From Bicyclus anynana (taxonomy: Eukaryota > Arthropoda > Insecta > Lepidoptera > Nymphalidae): a DNA stretch of 64,000 bases. Made by a program: the position numbers and the translations under genes. Each line of letters begins with the position of its first letter. The first letter of the stretch is position 1. The stretch is from NCBI RefSeq assembly GCF_947172395.1, contig NC_069084.1, positions 7,255,107 through 7,319,106 on the forward strand. The letters are read 5' to 3'. This document shows positions 41,697 through 52,939 of the stretch, one piece after another. A model generated the notes under the pieces. It saw only the letters and a program-made list of their open reading frames with translations. It made no database searches and had not been told where the DNA came from.

Positions 41697-41708
41697 ACAG
41701 GATATGAA

Positions 41709-42819
41709 ATGTTGTGCATTTTGTGAATTCAAGAAATTCTCAAGAGCGGATTGTGAGTTCCAGACCTTGGTGGTGAATGCCCTTCCGGCGTTTGTATTTC
41801 CGTCTGCCATTATTTATTCACCTTCAAGGCTACAGTACAATGAATAAGCAACTATAACTATATACATTACTACTTACATACATGATGTTAGTCATATCTA
41901 TCTTACATCTGTCATAAAGAAGGTTGATTAGAAACAAATTCCCAACAAAATTCCTCAAACAAATTCATTAATAAGTTATTGGAAAATAACGTGATCATCC
42001 TATCACATTAATAACTTGGGTCCGTGCCTAATTGATGCTGCCATTTCTATCCGAAATAGTTAGGGGTAACGATTATTATCATGATGTTTGTAATAATAAC
42101 AGGGATCGGGGTCTTAATGCGTAATTGAGATTCCTCTGAAAATAATTCTACGTGACCTTGCTAGTTGCTACGCGTAGAAACCAACCATAGGTATGGGTAA
42201 AGTAAATTCCTCAGACAGCATCGTCACTTAACAACAGGTGAGATGGCAGACAATGTCTAACTTGACATAGAATGAAAAAAGTTCATTAACGTTAGAAGTT
42301 CTAGGTATAACCACATTAATTCTAGGTGAATTATTAAGCCAGTGCTAAATACAAGACACTATTTGGCTAATAAATAATAAAATTGTCATATTAAATAAAA
42401 AATTAAAATATTAAGTATACGTAATCAGTATCACAATTTGAACATATTTTGTCAAATAAATGTATATAAAAATGTTATTACTTTAGAAGTTATAGCGAAA
42501 AGTTCTAACTCGCGCTAACGAAGTGTTTATCGCTGTGAGGTATAAATACACGTTCCAATGCTATTCGTTCGGAGGACCGTCTCTACATAGTGAGCCGGTT
42601 AGTGGCCGAGCCGGTCTAAGTCGGCCACTGTCAAATAATCGTGTGAACCACACGATAAAAATGAGCAATAATATAACAAAACTGAATGAAATGAAGCCTC
42701 TTATGAATTCCAAATGTAAGGTATCGTTTAAGATGTATAAATTACTTTAAGACTATCAATAACTTAACGATCTGCAGTTACTATTGTAGAGCATATTGTC
42801 CTCTTTTGGTTGAGTCTGA
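41709..42819. other. Intergenic, no gene recognised
   Basis: A SINE-A tail scrap is at 42222-42270 (CGTCACTTAACAACAGGTGA). 42583-42640 has the inverted words GTGGCCGAGCC / CGGCCACTG. No coding region was identified. Confidence 0.4.
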
Positions 42820-42875
42820 CAAGTTAGTTCTTGACTCCGATCGATGCAGTGTAAAAAGAAAGCGGGCTAACACGG
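42820..42875 (-). mobile_element. SINE-A 3' scrap
   Basis: GACAAGTTAGTTCTTGACTC and AAGCGGGCTAACACGG are the reversed 3' end of SINE-A, with the middle deleted. Confidence 0.6.
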
Positions 42876-42883
42876 TATACATG

Positions 42884-43086
42884 TTTCGTCATTATCAACC
42901 CATATACGGCTCACTGCTGAGCTCGAGTCTCCTCTCAGAATGAGAGGGGTTAGGCCAATAGCCCACCACGTTAGCCCAATGCGGATGGCAGACTTCATAC
43001 ATACAGAGAATTAAGAAATTCTCTGGTGTGCAGGTTTCCTAGCGATGTTTTCCTTCACCGTTTGAGACACGTGATATTTAATTTCT
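42884..43086 (-). mobile_element. SINE-B 3' part
   Basis: CATTATCAACCCATATACGG, ACTGCTGAGCTCGAGTCTCC to GACACGTGATATTTAATTTC. The tRNA-like head is missing. Confidence 0.85.
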
Positions 43087-43647
43087 AATAAATGTTTATT
43101 GTTCCTATATAATTATCTCTGACGGTTTCTATGCAGCATCGTACGCCGGTACACTAGCCACTAAAATGTTTTTTTTTAAACGTTGATCCTGGTTATTATA
43201 GTTGACATCATAATTACTCCAGTAATATCTATTAGGTTTTATATGGGGAAAAATTCCAACTGAGCTGAATTTTTGTATACACCTTTATTACTATGTCATT
43301 ATGAAGATGTGAAAAATCGTAATCGAGATCGACATCGTGCCGGCTAAAAAAGTTACAAACGTCAAAAGGTCACGAAAATTAGTTTTTCGCAAATATTTCG
43401 CGACCTCGGAGGTCAATAGAGGTCTTATAAAAATTGTTCCTCATAAAATTGTCTACAAAAAATGTATTTTGCAGTTGTTTTTGTAAAATTTTTTTTAAAT
43501 TAATGAACTGTCACCCGCACCATCCTACATGAAATACACTCCGCGTCCGCGCCAACCTGCATTAGGACGTGTTGAGTTTATGCTCTATAATAGTCTCCCA
43601 ATAACTTGGCCCTGTGGAGGAGCATTATAATAGGATTATAATAATTA
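43087..43647. other. Intergenic, no gene seen
   Basis: AT-rich with a CpG-containing patch (CACTCCGCGTCCGCGCC) near 43540. Nothing was recognised. Confidence 0.45.
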
Positions 43648-46600
43648 CTAGCAGGTGCCCGCGACTTCGTCCGCGTGAAAATCGATGTACATTTTCGACG
43701 CCGTCACCCCTTCTATTTATATTTTCGTATGTTTTATATATAAAAATTATAAAATCACAGCCCCGGCCGAAGGCCGGTGTACAATAATGTGCGCGTTTTT
43801 TGTGCTTGGGTAAAATGCAAAGTCGTAGCCATCGTCGGAGGCCCTATCCAGCCCCCGGCCGACGGCCGGCGTGCAATTAATTGTGTCTGCGTTAAGTGCC
43901 CAGCCGTAGCCACGGTCGAAGACCCTATCACAAACTCCCGGACGAAAGAGGGTGCACAACAAAGTACGTACTTTTTTGTGCTTGGGTAAAATGCCCAGCC
44001 GTAGCCACGGTCGGAGGCTGCATCACAAACTCCCGGCCGAAGCCGGGCCACAATACAGTGCGCGGCCGAAGACCGCGCGTCCCGTATTTTGTGCTTGGGC
44101 AAAATGCCCAGCCGAAGTCACGGTCGGAGGCTGTATTACAAACTCCCGGCCGAAGGCCGGGTCATAATACAGTGCGCGGCCGAAGACCGCGCGTTCCGTT
44201 TTTTGTGCATCGGTAAAATGCCCAGCCGTAGTCACGGTCGAAGGGTCTATCACAAACTCCCGGCCGAAGGCTGGGTTACAATACAGTGCGCTGCCGAAGG
44301 CTACGCGTTCCGTTTTTCGTGCTTGGGTCTACGCGTTCCGTTTTTCGTGCTTGGGTAAAATGCCCAGCCGTAGTCACGGTCGAAGGCTGTATCATTAACT
44401 CCCGGCCGAAGGCCGGGCCACAATACAGTGCGCGGCCGAAGGCTACGCGTTCCGTTTTTCGTGCTTAGGTAAAATGCCCAGCCGTAGTCACGGTCGAAGG
44501 CTGTATCATAAACTCCCGACCGAAGGCCGGGCTACAATACAATGCGCGAGGGCTCTATCACAAACTCCCAGCCGAAGGCCGGGCTACAATACGGTGAGCG
44601 GCCGAAGGCCGCGCGTTCCGTTTTCTGTGCATCGGAAAAATGCCCAGCCGTAGCCACGATCAGAGGCCATATTACAAATCCCCGGCCGAAGGCCGCGCTT
44701 TTTTTTGTTTGGATAAAATACCCAGCCGTAGTCACGGTCGAAGGCTGTATCATAAACTCCCGGCCGAAGACCGGGCCACAATACAGTGCGTGGCCGAAGG
44801 CTACGCGTTCCGTTTTTCGTGCTTGGGTAAAATGCCCCGCCGTAGTTACGGTCGAAGGCTGTATCATAAACTCCCGGCCGAAGGCCGGGCTACAATACGG
44901 TGCGCGGCCGAAGGCCACGCGTTCCGTTTTTTTGTGCATCGGAAAAATGCCCAGCCGTAGCCACGATCAGAGGCCATATTACAACCCCCCGACCGAAGGC
45001 TGCGCTTTTTTTTGTTTGGGTAAAATACCCAGCCGTAGTCACGGTCAAAGACCCTATCATAAACTCCCGGCCGAAGACCGGGCCACAATACAGTGCGCGG
45101 CCGAAGGCTACGCGTTCCGTTTTTCGTGCTTGGGTAAAATGCCCAGCGGTAGTCACGGTCGTAGGCTGTATCATAAACTACAATACGGCTACAATACGGT
45201 GAGCGGCCGAAGGCCGCGCGTTCCGTTTTCTGTGCACCGGAAAAATGCCCAGCCGCAGCCACGATCAGAGGCCATATTATAAACCCCCGGCGAAGGCCGC
45301 GCTTTTTTTTGCTTGGGTAAAATACCCAGCCGTAGTCAAGGTCGAAGGCTGTATCATACACTCCCGGCCGAAGGCCACGCGTTCCGTTTTTTGTGTTTGG
45401 GTAAAATGCCCAGCCGTAGTTACGGTCGAAGGCTGTATCACAAACTCCCGGCTGAAGGCCGGGCTACAATACGGTGCGCGGCCGAAGGCCACGCGTTCCG
45501 TTTTTTGTGCATCGGAAAAATGCCCAGCCGTAGCCACGATCAGAGGCCATATTACAAACCCCCGACCGAAGGCCGCGCTTTTTTTTGTTTGGGTAAAATA
45601 CCCAGCCGTAGTCACGGTCGAAGGCGGTATCGTAAACTCCCGGCCGAAGGCCGGGCTACAATATAGTGCGCGAAGGCTCTATCACAAACTCCTGGCCGAA
45701 GGCTGGGCTACAGTACGGTTCCGCGTTCCGTTTTCTGTGCATCGGAAAAATGCCCAGCCGTATCCACGATCAGAGGCCATATTACAAACCCGCGGCCGAA
45801 GGCCGCACGTTCCATTTTTTGTGCTTGGGTAAAATGCCCAGCCGTAGTCACGGTCGAAAGGTTGATCACAAACTCCCGGCCGAAGGCTACGCGTTCCGTT
45901 TTTCGTGCTTGGACTACAGCTGGGCATTTTGCCCAGCTGTAGTCACGGTCGAAGGCTGTATCATAAACTCCCGGCCTAAGGCCGGGCTACAATACGGTGA
46001 GCGGCCGAAGGCCGCGCGTTCCGTTTTCTGTGCATCGGAAAAATGCCCAGCTGTAGCCACGATCAGAGGCCATATTACAACCCCCCGACCGAAGGCCGCG
46101 CTTTTTTTTGTTTGGGTAAAATACCCAGCCGTTGTCACGGTCAAAGACCCTATCACAAACTCCCGGCCAAATGCCGGTCTATAATAAAGTTTACGTACAA
46201 ACTTTCAACCCCTATTTCACCCTCTTCTGATTTTATTTTCGCTATAAAAAGTATTCTATAACCTGCCCCGTATTATGTTCTCAAACCGTGCTAAGTTTCA
46301 TTTGAATTCATTCAGTAGTTTCAGTGTGATGCCTGGTCAACAAAAAATAGGGACAGACAGACAAATAATCGAAAAAAAATGTTTTTGAATTCAGTATCGA
46401 TTGTATAATGCCCTATGATATTTTTTTTTTTTAAATTAATCAAAAAGTTCTGTAATTTGACCTGTTACAGTTTTATTATAAGTATACAGATAAGTATTTA
46501 ATAGCTATTGCGCCAAATTCGTGCTCTTTTTATAGTAATAAATCTTGCATAACATTATACGATAAAAAAGTAGACAATGTGACTATTTAAACACAAAAAG

Positions 46601-47435
46601 GATTAATCAGTTTGAACCTGAATTTTTAGTAGTTCCTGAGATTAGTTTCGCGCGTTCAACCAAATAAACAAACAAATTGGTCAGTTGAGTATAGAATATG
46701 TGCCTCAATATCGATATTACACAGTGGAAATCTCGTTTCTCCAAATAACGCCTGCGAATCAATTTGAGCAATCCGGTATTTTCAAGAAAGCTTTTTTCTA
46801 TCTGTCCGATTTTAATGAAACAAAGCCTATATGTTGCCCTGAACTTTGCTTAATCTATTTGTGAAATCCGCGTCAAAATCCGTTCAGCAGAACCAGAGAA
46901 TAGCACGAACATACAGACAGAAGGACAGACAGACAGACAGATAGACAGACAGACAGGCAAAAAAATAAAAAAATATATTTTTGTATTCTATTGCTCATTT
47001 CTAATCGCCCTAACTTGATTTTAGTTAAATTTGGTCAAAGTACAGACACTCGATTTCTACTCTTTTATTATAGTATAGATAGATAGATAGATAGATATAT
47101 GCTGTCGCGACATTTTTTGTAGAAAATGATGTGTGCTGTAAGTGAATGACGCTGCTGTATTTGCAACCCCTTGGCCTTTTGAATAGCAATGACAATGCTT
47201 GAGGGAATTAGCAGACTGTTGGGAAGGCGCCATGTACACCTTGGGTTACATTATTGGAGTTTTAGGAAGGATTCCTAATTTTTTTTAAATAAAATATAGC
47301 CTATAGCCTTCCTCGATAAATGGGCTATCTATCACTGAAAGTATTTTTCAAATCGGACCAGTAGATCCTGAGATTAGCGCGTTCAATCAAACAAACAAAC
47401 AAACAAACTCTTCCGCTTTATAATATTAGTATAGA
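43648..47435 (-). mobile_element. Large non-autonomous Helitron with internal minisatellite, copy 1
   Basis: On the minus strand the element starts at 47435 with TCTATACTAATATTATAAAG, CGGAAGAGTTTGTTTG, then typical HEL 5' sequence (TGGTCCGATTTGAAAAAT, CCCATTTATCGAGGA). A diverged interior follows with (GACA)n and (GATA)n microsatellites. Then comes a 2.4-kb minisatellite. It ends at 43648 with the hairpin CGCGGACGAAGTCGCGGGCA and CCTGCTAG. Flanking bases are A and T as expected. Length 3,788 bp. No Rep/helicase ORF is present. Confidence 0.85.
43761..46180. repeat. GC-rich palindromic minisatellite, array 1
   Basis: About 23 units, each anchored by (A/T)GCCCAGCCGTAG(T/C)CACG, ACTCCCGGCCGAAGGCCGGG and a GCGCGTTCCGTTTT block. 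Spacings are about 80 or 110-115 bases, so several unit subtypes alternate. Each unit holds one or two perfect short palindromes (CCCGGCC-GAA-GGCCGGG; GCGGCC-GAA-GGCCGC). Base composition differs sharply from the flanks. Long frames are open on both strands but only repeat the unit. Confidence 0.92.
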
Positions 47436-47616
47436 TGAGTATTATACGTTTTTGCTAATGTGACATTGTCTGTTCAATGACCTTGTTTCGTCCCATTTAC
47501 TTCTTTTGAAATGTTAATTTGCTATGAAAAATATATCGTATCATACCAGTCGCAAGCATTTTACCTACCAACACTTATTAATATTATAAACTTACCTACG
47601 TAATACTAATACTAAA
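47436..47616. other. Intergenic spacer
   Basis: No feature recognised between two Helitrons. Confidence 0.4.
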
Positions 47617-47779
47617 TTATAACTAATATTATAAATTGTGAATGTAAGTTTGTTTGTTATGCTTTCAAATATTCTATCACCAATGGAAAGCTACATTATC
47701 AGCGAGTAACTTAGGTTATATCTTCCGCATTTTCACGGGAAAGAGAACTACGCGGGTGTAACTATGAGGCGTCCGCTAG
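47617..47779 (+). mobile_element. HEL, short
   Basis: AACTAATATTATAAATTGTG 5' region, ATTCTATCACCAATGGAAAG interior, and 3' ACGCGGGTGTAACTATGAGG, CGTCCGCTAG then T. Confidence 0.7.
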
Positions 47780-48272
47780 TATAAATTAGAAAAAGTAGAA
47801 TGAATGGTTCAAAATTTTGGTGATTTCAATTGATTTACGACGGCTTGCAAACCCCTGTACCATTAAAAAAGTATTCCTCATTATGCCGAACAATCATCTC
47901 AATACTCGATACTTCCTGTGCTGTTGAACATCGGAGTGATGACATCATTAGCGGTAGCGTGGCGGTATTGTAATTATCAATCGCGATCGGCTTCGATGTC
48001 TCTCAATGTTACCACGCCACAAGATATTGAGGAACGTAATGATGCAAAGTTATACTTTTTATGCTGATTAAGGGTGAGTTTCCCGGCACCAAAAATTGCG
48101 TGGCATCGTTGATATCGGTACAAAAAAACATAGTTATAATGTTATAGCTTTTTTTAGGATAGGTGAGATCTAGATCTATGTGTAGCACTAAATATTTTAT
48201 GAATAGGATTAATAATTAATTAATTAATATATAAGGTATAATCCAAAAAAAAATATATATTAAAACTTGAAA
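47780..48272. other. Intergenic, no gene seen
   Basis: Nothing was recognised. Confidence 0.45.
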
Positions 48273-48508
48273 TCTATACTAATATTATAAAGCTGAAGAG
48301 TTTGTTTGTTTGTTTGTTTGTTTGTTTGTTTGTTTGTTTGTTTGTTTTTTTTATTGAACGCGCTAATCTCAGGAACTACTGGTTCGATTTGAAAAATTCT
48401 TTCAGTGTTAGATAGCCCATTTATCGACGAAGCCTATAGGCTATATATTATCTCCATATTCCTACGGGAACAGGAACCACGCGGGTGAAACCGCGCGGCG
48501 TCAGCTAG
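48273..48508 (+). mobile_element. Complete HEL (236 bp)
   Basis: TCTATACTAATATTATAAAG, an expanded (GTTT) tract (48300-48345), GGAACTACTGGTTCGATTTG, the hairpin CGCGGGTGAAACCGCGCGGC and GTCAGCTAG. The A and T flanks are intact. Confidence 0.9.
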
Positions 48509-49234
48509 TCTTATATAACTGGTAACTAACACACGTATGCTTTTCTTGAGCCATGGAGTCTGTGCAAAGATGAAGGTATAGCATATTTTTTGCGCAAAGC
48601 AAATGCAGCTAATATTCTTGCCACAATTTTACGTGAGCATGATTCTTAGCCATTAGGAATTAGGACAAGTATTCTTTCTCATTGTACTTATTAGTAACTT
48701 TTCTCAATAAAATAAAAATACAAAAAACGAACATTCAAACAATTACAATAGATATACAAAAACAAGCATGAAAAAAAAAGTTAATAAACCTTATATTTAT
48801 TGAACTGTTATAAAAATTAAATAATAGGTACGAATGTACGTCAACGTAATCTGAAATTTATATTTTTCATTCCGATCCCGATTGAAGGATCACAATATTG
48901 CGAATACCACTCCAATTAAACCTGTCCCGATACTGATTTTTCCCTGAAGCGCCTACTTATATGAACTTTGCATAAAAAAATGTAGTTTTCGTAAATTTGA
49001 TGCCGATTTTCCTGGAACAAATTTTCGATTTATTTGTATTGATTCTCTTAATTGAATGGATTAATCTGAATATTTTTGATAAAAGTTTTAACGAACGATT
49101 GAGTGAGTGAGTCACATTTATAAGAAAAATTGTTAAAGAAAGAAACGATATGATACATAGAAAAATCCTATCCTATTAAAATTATGAATAAGTTCGTCCT
49201 AAGAAGTATTACTGCCATGTCCACGGCTGAAATT
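48509..49234. other. AT-rich intergenic, no gene seen
   Basis: No repeat or exon was recognised. Confidence 0.45.
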
Positions 49235-49488
49235 ACACTAACACATTAATATTATAAAGGCGAAAGTTTGTGTGTAAGTGTGTAAGTGTGAAAGTGTATA
49301 AGTGTGTAAGTATGTTTGTTCCTCTTTTACGCTACGTCTACTGAAGCGATTTGACTGAATTTTGGAATGGAAATAGATTTTACTCTGGATTAACACATAG
49401 GCTACTTTTATCCCGGAAAAACCAATGGTTCCCGTGGGATTTGTGAAAAACTGAATTCCACGCGGGCGAAGTCGCGGGCGTCCGCTAG
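49235..49488 (+). mobile_element. HEL subtype 2
   Basis: CACATTAATATTATAAAGGC start, (GTGTAA)n-like tract, TTTGTTCCTCTTTTACGCTA, GATTTTACTCTGGATTAACA, and 3' CGCGGGCGAAGTCGCGGGCG, TCCGCTAG then T. Serves as the uninterrupted reference for the copy at 27650. Confidence 0.85.
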
Positions 49489-49559
49489 TTAATAATATAA
49501 AATCCTAAAGCCTCAGCTTGAAATGAAAAATTTTTTCAACAATGTTATCACAAATGCCT

Positions 49560-49665
49560 CAAGTCCGCCAACCCGCATTGGAGTGGCGTGGTGGGTCTTA
49601 GTTTCATATCCCCTCTCCTATAAGGAGGTCTGGCCCCGGTGGGCCGTTAAAATAGGCTTGAATGA
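49560..49665. repeat. Retroelement tail fragment (GGCCGTTAAAATA type)
   Basis: CCGCCAACCCGCATTGGAGT, CCCCTCTCCTATAAGGAGG, GGTGGGCCGTTAAAATAGG. Same family as 5152-5285. Confidence 0.5.
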
Positions 49666-50069
49666 TCACATAACTGCCTTAGAGTTTGTCTGAGACTATT
49701 CTTCCATATGTATCATACTACCTTGAAGTCTCTTTCCTCTTCTGTAGGTAGGTGTTTGCCTCACTGGCTTGTGATCTAAAGCACACTCCAATAAGCAAAG
49801 TTCAATTCAAAGTTTGATAGAGCTCGGGTGTTGTTCTATAGGTACCTCCCGAGTCCCGAAGCGATCTCAGAAGCCGGATAACTTTTGTTTAATTTGCTTT
49901 GCTTCTAGAAATGTTCTCTTTGCATAATAATATTAATGGATGGTGAATTTCAAAACTAAAATAATTTTAATAAAAGATAAATATATCTGTCAAGGCAGCA
50001 TATAAAAAAATATTTAAATTGTCCATACCATCCGTTTGGGTGTTACGATGTCACAGACAGTCTCGCAAT
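49666..50069. other. Intergenic, no gene seen
   Basis: Nothing was recognised. Confidence 0.45.
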
Positions 50070-50080
50070 CAAACAAATAT

Positions 50081-50418
50081 CATCATCATCATCATATCAG
50101 CCGATGGACGTCCACTGCAGGACATAGGCCTTTTGTAGGAACTTCCAAACATCACGATACTGAGTCACCTGCATCCAGCGAATCCCTGCGACTTGCTTGA
50201 TGTCGTCAGTCCACTTGGTAGGGGGTCGACCAACACTTCGCTTTCTAGTGCGTGGTCGCCTTTCCAGCACTTTGGGATCCCAACGTCCATCGGCTCTTCG
50301 AATCCGCCCGTTGCCCATCTTATGTGTCCGCCCATTGCCACTTCAGCTTCGCAACTCATTGAGCTATGTCAGTGACTTTAGTTCTTCTGCGGATTTCTGA
50401 TTCGATCACGCAGAGATA
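50081..50418 (-). pseudogene. RTE reverse transcriptase C-terminus (5'-truncated LINE)
   Basis: Minus strand encodes DGRWDPKVLERRPRTRKR, SVGRPPTKWTDDIKQVAGI, RWMQVTQYRDVWKFLQKA and YVLQWTSIG, then (GAT)n. A perfect 11-bp duplication CAAACAAATAT flanks it (50070-50080, 50419-50429). Only the C-terminal end of the ORF is present. Confidence 0.92.
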
Positions 50419-50429
50419 CAAACAAATAT

Positions 50430-51278
50430 ACACCCGTGAAAACAACACTAATCCTTTGCATCATGGTTCAAAAAACCCATTACAATAGGCACATGATGAT
50501 GATTACACTTTTACGTCACGGAAATTGCGAAGCGATTTGTAGAATTCCCTAACGATAAAACTATCGCAGCTATCATATACATAGCTACTGCTCGTAGTAC
50601 CTAAGCAGTAAGCACGGAAATTCCAATTTGGTAAATTTTATTCGCATAATGCTCAGTGAAATTAGTTCGGTGAGCGTCGACGCCCGTAATTTCGCAACTC
50701 AATGGAGGACAATTTGTGACGTCACGCGCAGACATTTTGTGTACACCGTGCGATACAAAATGGAGGCGATAAATATTGCGCGAGGAGCGCTGCGATGTGG
50801 GAATTTGTGAGCACATTTGAATCTATTTTGTGATACGAAGATAAGGTACTTGCTATTACTACGTTAGAGTAGGTACCAACCAAGTGAAATGTTTGAAAAT
50901 AATTAAAAATTACCTTTATTTTTCATTTATTTATTCATTTATCATCTCAAACAATGTAACTTTAGAGTTTTATTATATTAATTAGGTAGTGACGTAACAA
51001 TACCATGTGAAGCCTTCCACGAAATTTATATAGACCCAGAAAAATATACTGGTATTTTTCAAAATGTTAATTTCGTTTGAGTCTACGACTCGGGACCCCT
51101 TCGTTCTGTATGCTCCAGGCATTTCGCTTTCTTTTTCTTTCAGAAGAGGTGCACGTACATGTTCAGGGAGACGAGCAGCATTTGGGCTGGTACATCATCA
51201 GCTAATATTTTTTTCTAGAAAATATTGTTGGCCGATGGCGTATAATTTGATGAAGTGAGGGAAATTCAACTAACCAAC
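50430..51278. other. Intergenic, CpG-richer patch at 50.66-50.81 kb
   Basis: 50660-50810 has elevated CpG and a TGACGTCA CRE-like site (50717-50724), with no matching repeat. Possible regulatory DNA. No coding region was recognised. Confidence 0.3.
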
Positions 51279-51330
51279 CAGGTGGACTGACGACATCAAG
51301 CGAGTCGCAAAGATTCGCAGTGGACTGCTT
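51279..51330 (+). mobile_element. RTE scrap
   Basis: CCAGGTGGACTGACGACATC, AAGCGAGTCGCAAAGATTCG is an internal RTE piece lacking the (GAT)n tail. Confidence 0.65.
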
Positions 51331-51433
51331 AAGGCAATGGGTTATGTACAGTTAGTGCCAGCCGCATTCGATGGTTAATGGCATTGTTCGTTGTTGGTGT
51401 TCGAAAGTCGGGGGTGGGGGGGTTGTTCCACCT

Positions 51434-51709
51434 TCATTTTTGCCTTACCTTCCGAGGATCGGTCTGTGGGTGTAGTAGATCGTAACACGGTTTCTGAGGT
51501 GAGTTTGTTTCTGTGGAATTTGTAGCCTCGTGTTGTTTGTGTGCATCTATTCTGTCTGAATTATCTCGGATTGTAACGTTTACGCGTTCGTAATCCTTAC
51601 AATTCAAATAATCGCGAGTGGTTTCGTTTGAAACACGCGTAGATAGGGATCTAGGCAATCTTCTCTCGAAATCATTTCTAGAAAAAAAATTCACATCCAG
51701 TATTCTTAC
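51434..51709 (-). CDS. Unrecognised open frame, about 90 aa
   Basis: The minus-strand frame is open from after a TAA upstream of 51709 to 51434. It encodes a hydrophilic, non-repetitive peptide including RRLPRSLSTRVSNETTRDYL and DLLHPQTDPRKVRQK. Its composition is more protein-like than neighbouring chance frames, but there is no ATG near the start (the first candidate is GTG). No domain or splice site was recognised. Confidence 0.2.
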   Translation of the reverse strand, partial: VRILDVNFFSRNDFERRLPRSLSTRVSNETTRDYLNCKDYERVNVTIRDNSDRIDAHKQHEATNSTETNSPQKPCYDLLHPQTDPRKVRQK

Positions 51710-51924
51710 TCCCTGTTATATTGTCTGGTTGAATTCCATACATAATTATTTCTGACCACAGAGCGATATGTTCGAGAATTGTACGTGAAAATTATGTTCC
51801 TATGCCTTTCGCTATTTTGCGATGGATACATTACTTATATACCACCATACCAACATATTATATTCTTTTAAAGACCGAATTTATAAGAGTTCAAATATGC
51901 TACCGTCCCCAAATAATAATTCTT

Positions 51925-52143
51925 CATCATCATCATCATCATAATCATAATATTCGGGTCACTGCTGAGCACGGGTCTCCTCTCTGAATGTGTGGGGTTA
52001 GACCAATAGTCCACCACGCTGGCCCAATGCGGACTGGTAGACTTTACAGACGTAGAGAATTAAGAAAATTCTCTGGTATGCAGGTTTCCTCACGATGTTT
52101 TTCCTTCACCGTTTGAGACACAAGATATTTAATTTTTCAAAAT
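51925..52143 (-). mobile_element. SINE-B 3' part
   Basis: (CAT)n tail, ATATTCGGGTCACTGCTGAG, body to GAGACACAAGATATTTAATT. Head missing. Confidence 0.85.
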
Positions 52144-52802
52144 AAGAGTTAAAATATATATGACGAAACACTTCAAGAGAAGGTAGATCATGTGTTACCG
52201 TTGTTTTGCTTTGGCCGTGTGTTGTTTTTCTACCGCGCTCCCAATAAGTTCTTACTCAACCTATAGCCTTTTTCAACAAGTTAAACTTAACTAACTTTTA
52301 TTTAAATATCTGTAAATTTAATATCAATGATATCTACCCCTAAATATTAATATAAAATATCGTATGAGTAAATATTAGGAACAAATCCTAATATTTATCC
52401 ATAGATAGCTATCATTTTGCGAGGTGCTACATGCAGTGGCAGTAGCTACCAACGAAGCGGTGCCAAATCAAATGCACTTTCCTATCTCACTTGGCTTTGT
52501 TCAGCTGTAGCCAATTTTAAACTTTGCCAGTCCAATATCGTATATTCGGGTTTGTTTTATGAAATTTGATTTATCACATAAACCTAGGGGTAGAGGAAAA
52601 ATCTCTCGCTTATTATGATACCGGGTTCAATTCGTTGGAATAAAGTGAGTTTTAATTAAACGAATTTTTTCTCTTTCAGACGTTTATAGGTAACTTATAA
52701 TATATTGGTGATTGTCATCATATTTTTGATGCCTAGTTCGGACTACTTTAGTATTTTAGTCGAGTACGAACGATTTTTGGGCGGTAAATCCAAAAATTGT
52801 TA
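52144..52802. other. AT-rich intergenic, no gene seen
   Basis: Nothing was recognised. Confidence 0.45.
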
Positions 52803-52939
52803 GTCGTCGTTATCAACCCATATTCGGCTCACTGCTGAGTTTGAGTCTCCTCTCAGAATGGGAGGGGATAGGCCAATAGTCCACCACGCTGGCCCAATGC
52901 GGATTGGCAGACTTCACACACGCAAACCGCGTCAGCTAG
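52803..52939. mobile_element. SINE-B 3' end fused to a Helitron 3' tip
   Basis: Reverse-strand SINE-B (CCCATATTCGGCTCACTGCT ... GACTTCACACACGC) stops at 52923. It is joined directly to AAACCGCGTCAGCTAG (CTAG at 52936-52939) and T, the last 16 bases of a plus-strand HEL. Confidence 0.75.

Noticed and set aside
44542..45282. Long open frames (up to about 250 aa) across the palindromic minisatellites, on both strands
   Set aside because: The peptides simply repeat the unit (for example KCPAVVTVEG, MPSRSHGRR) in several frames and both strands. GC-rich repeats with few stop codons open frames by chance; there is no start context or domain.
50717..50724. CRE site as a definite promoter element
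   Set aside because: A single 8-bp match without a gene or a core promoter is not enough to annotate as regulatory.
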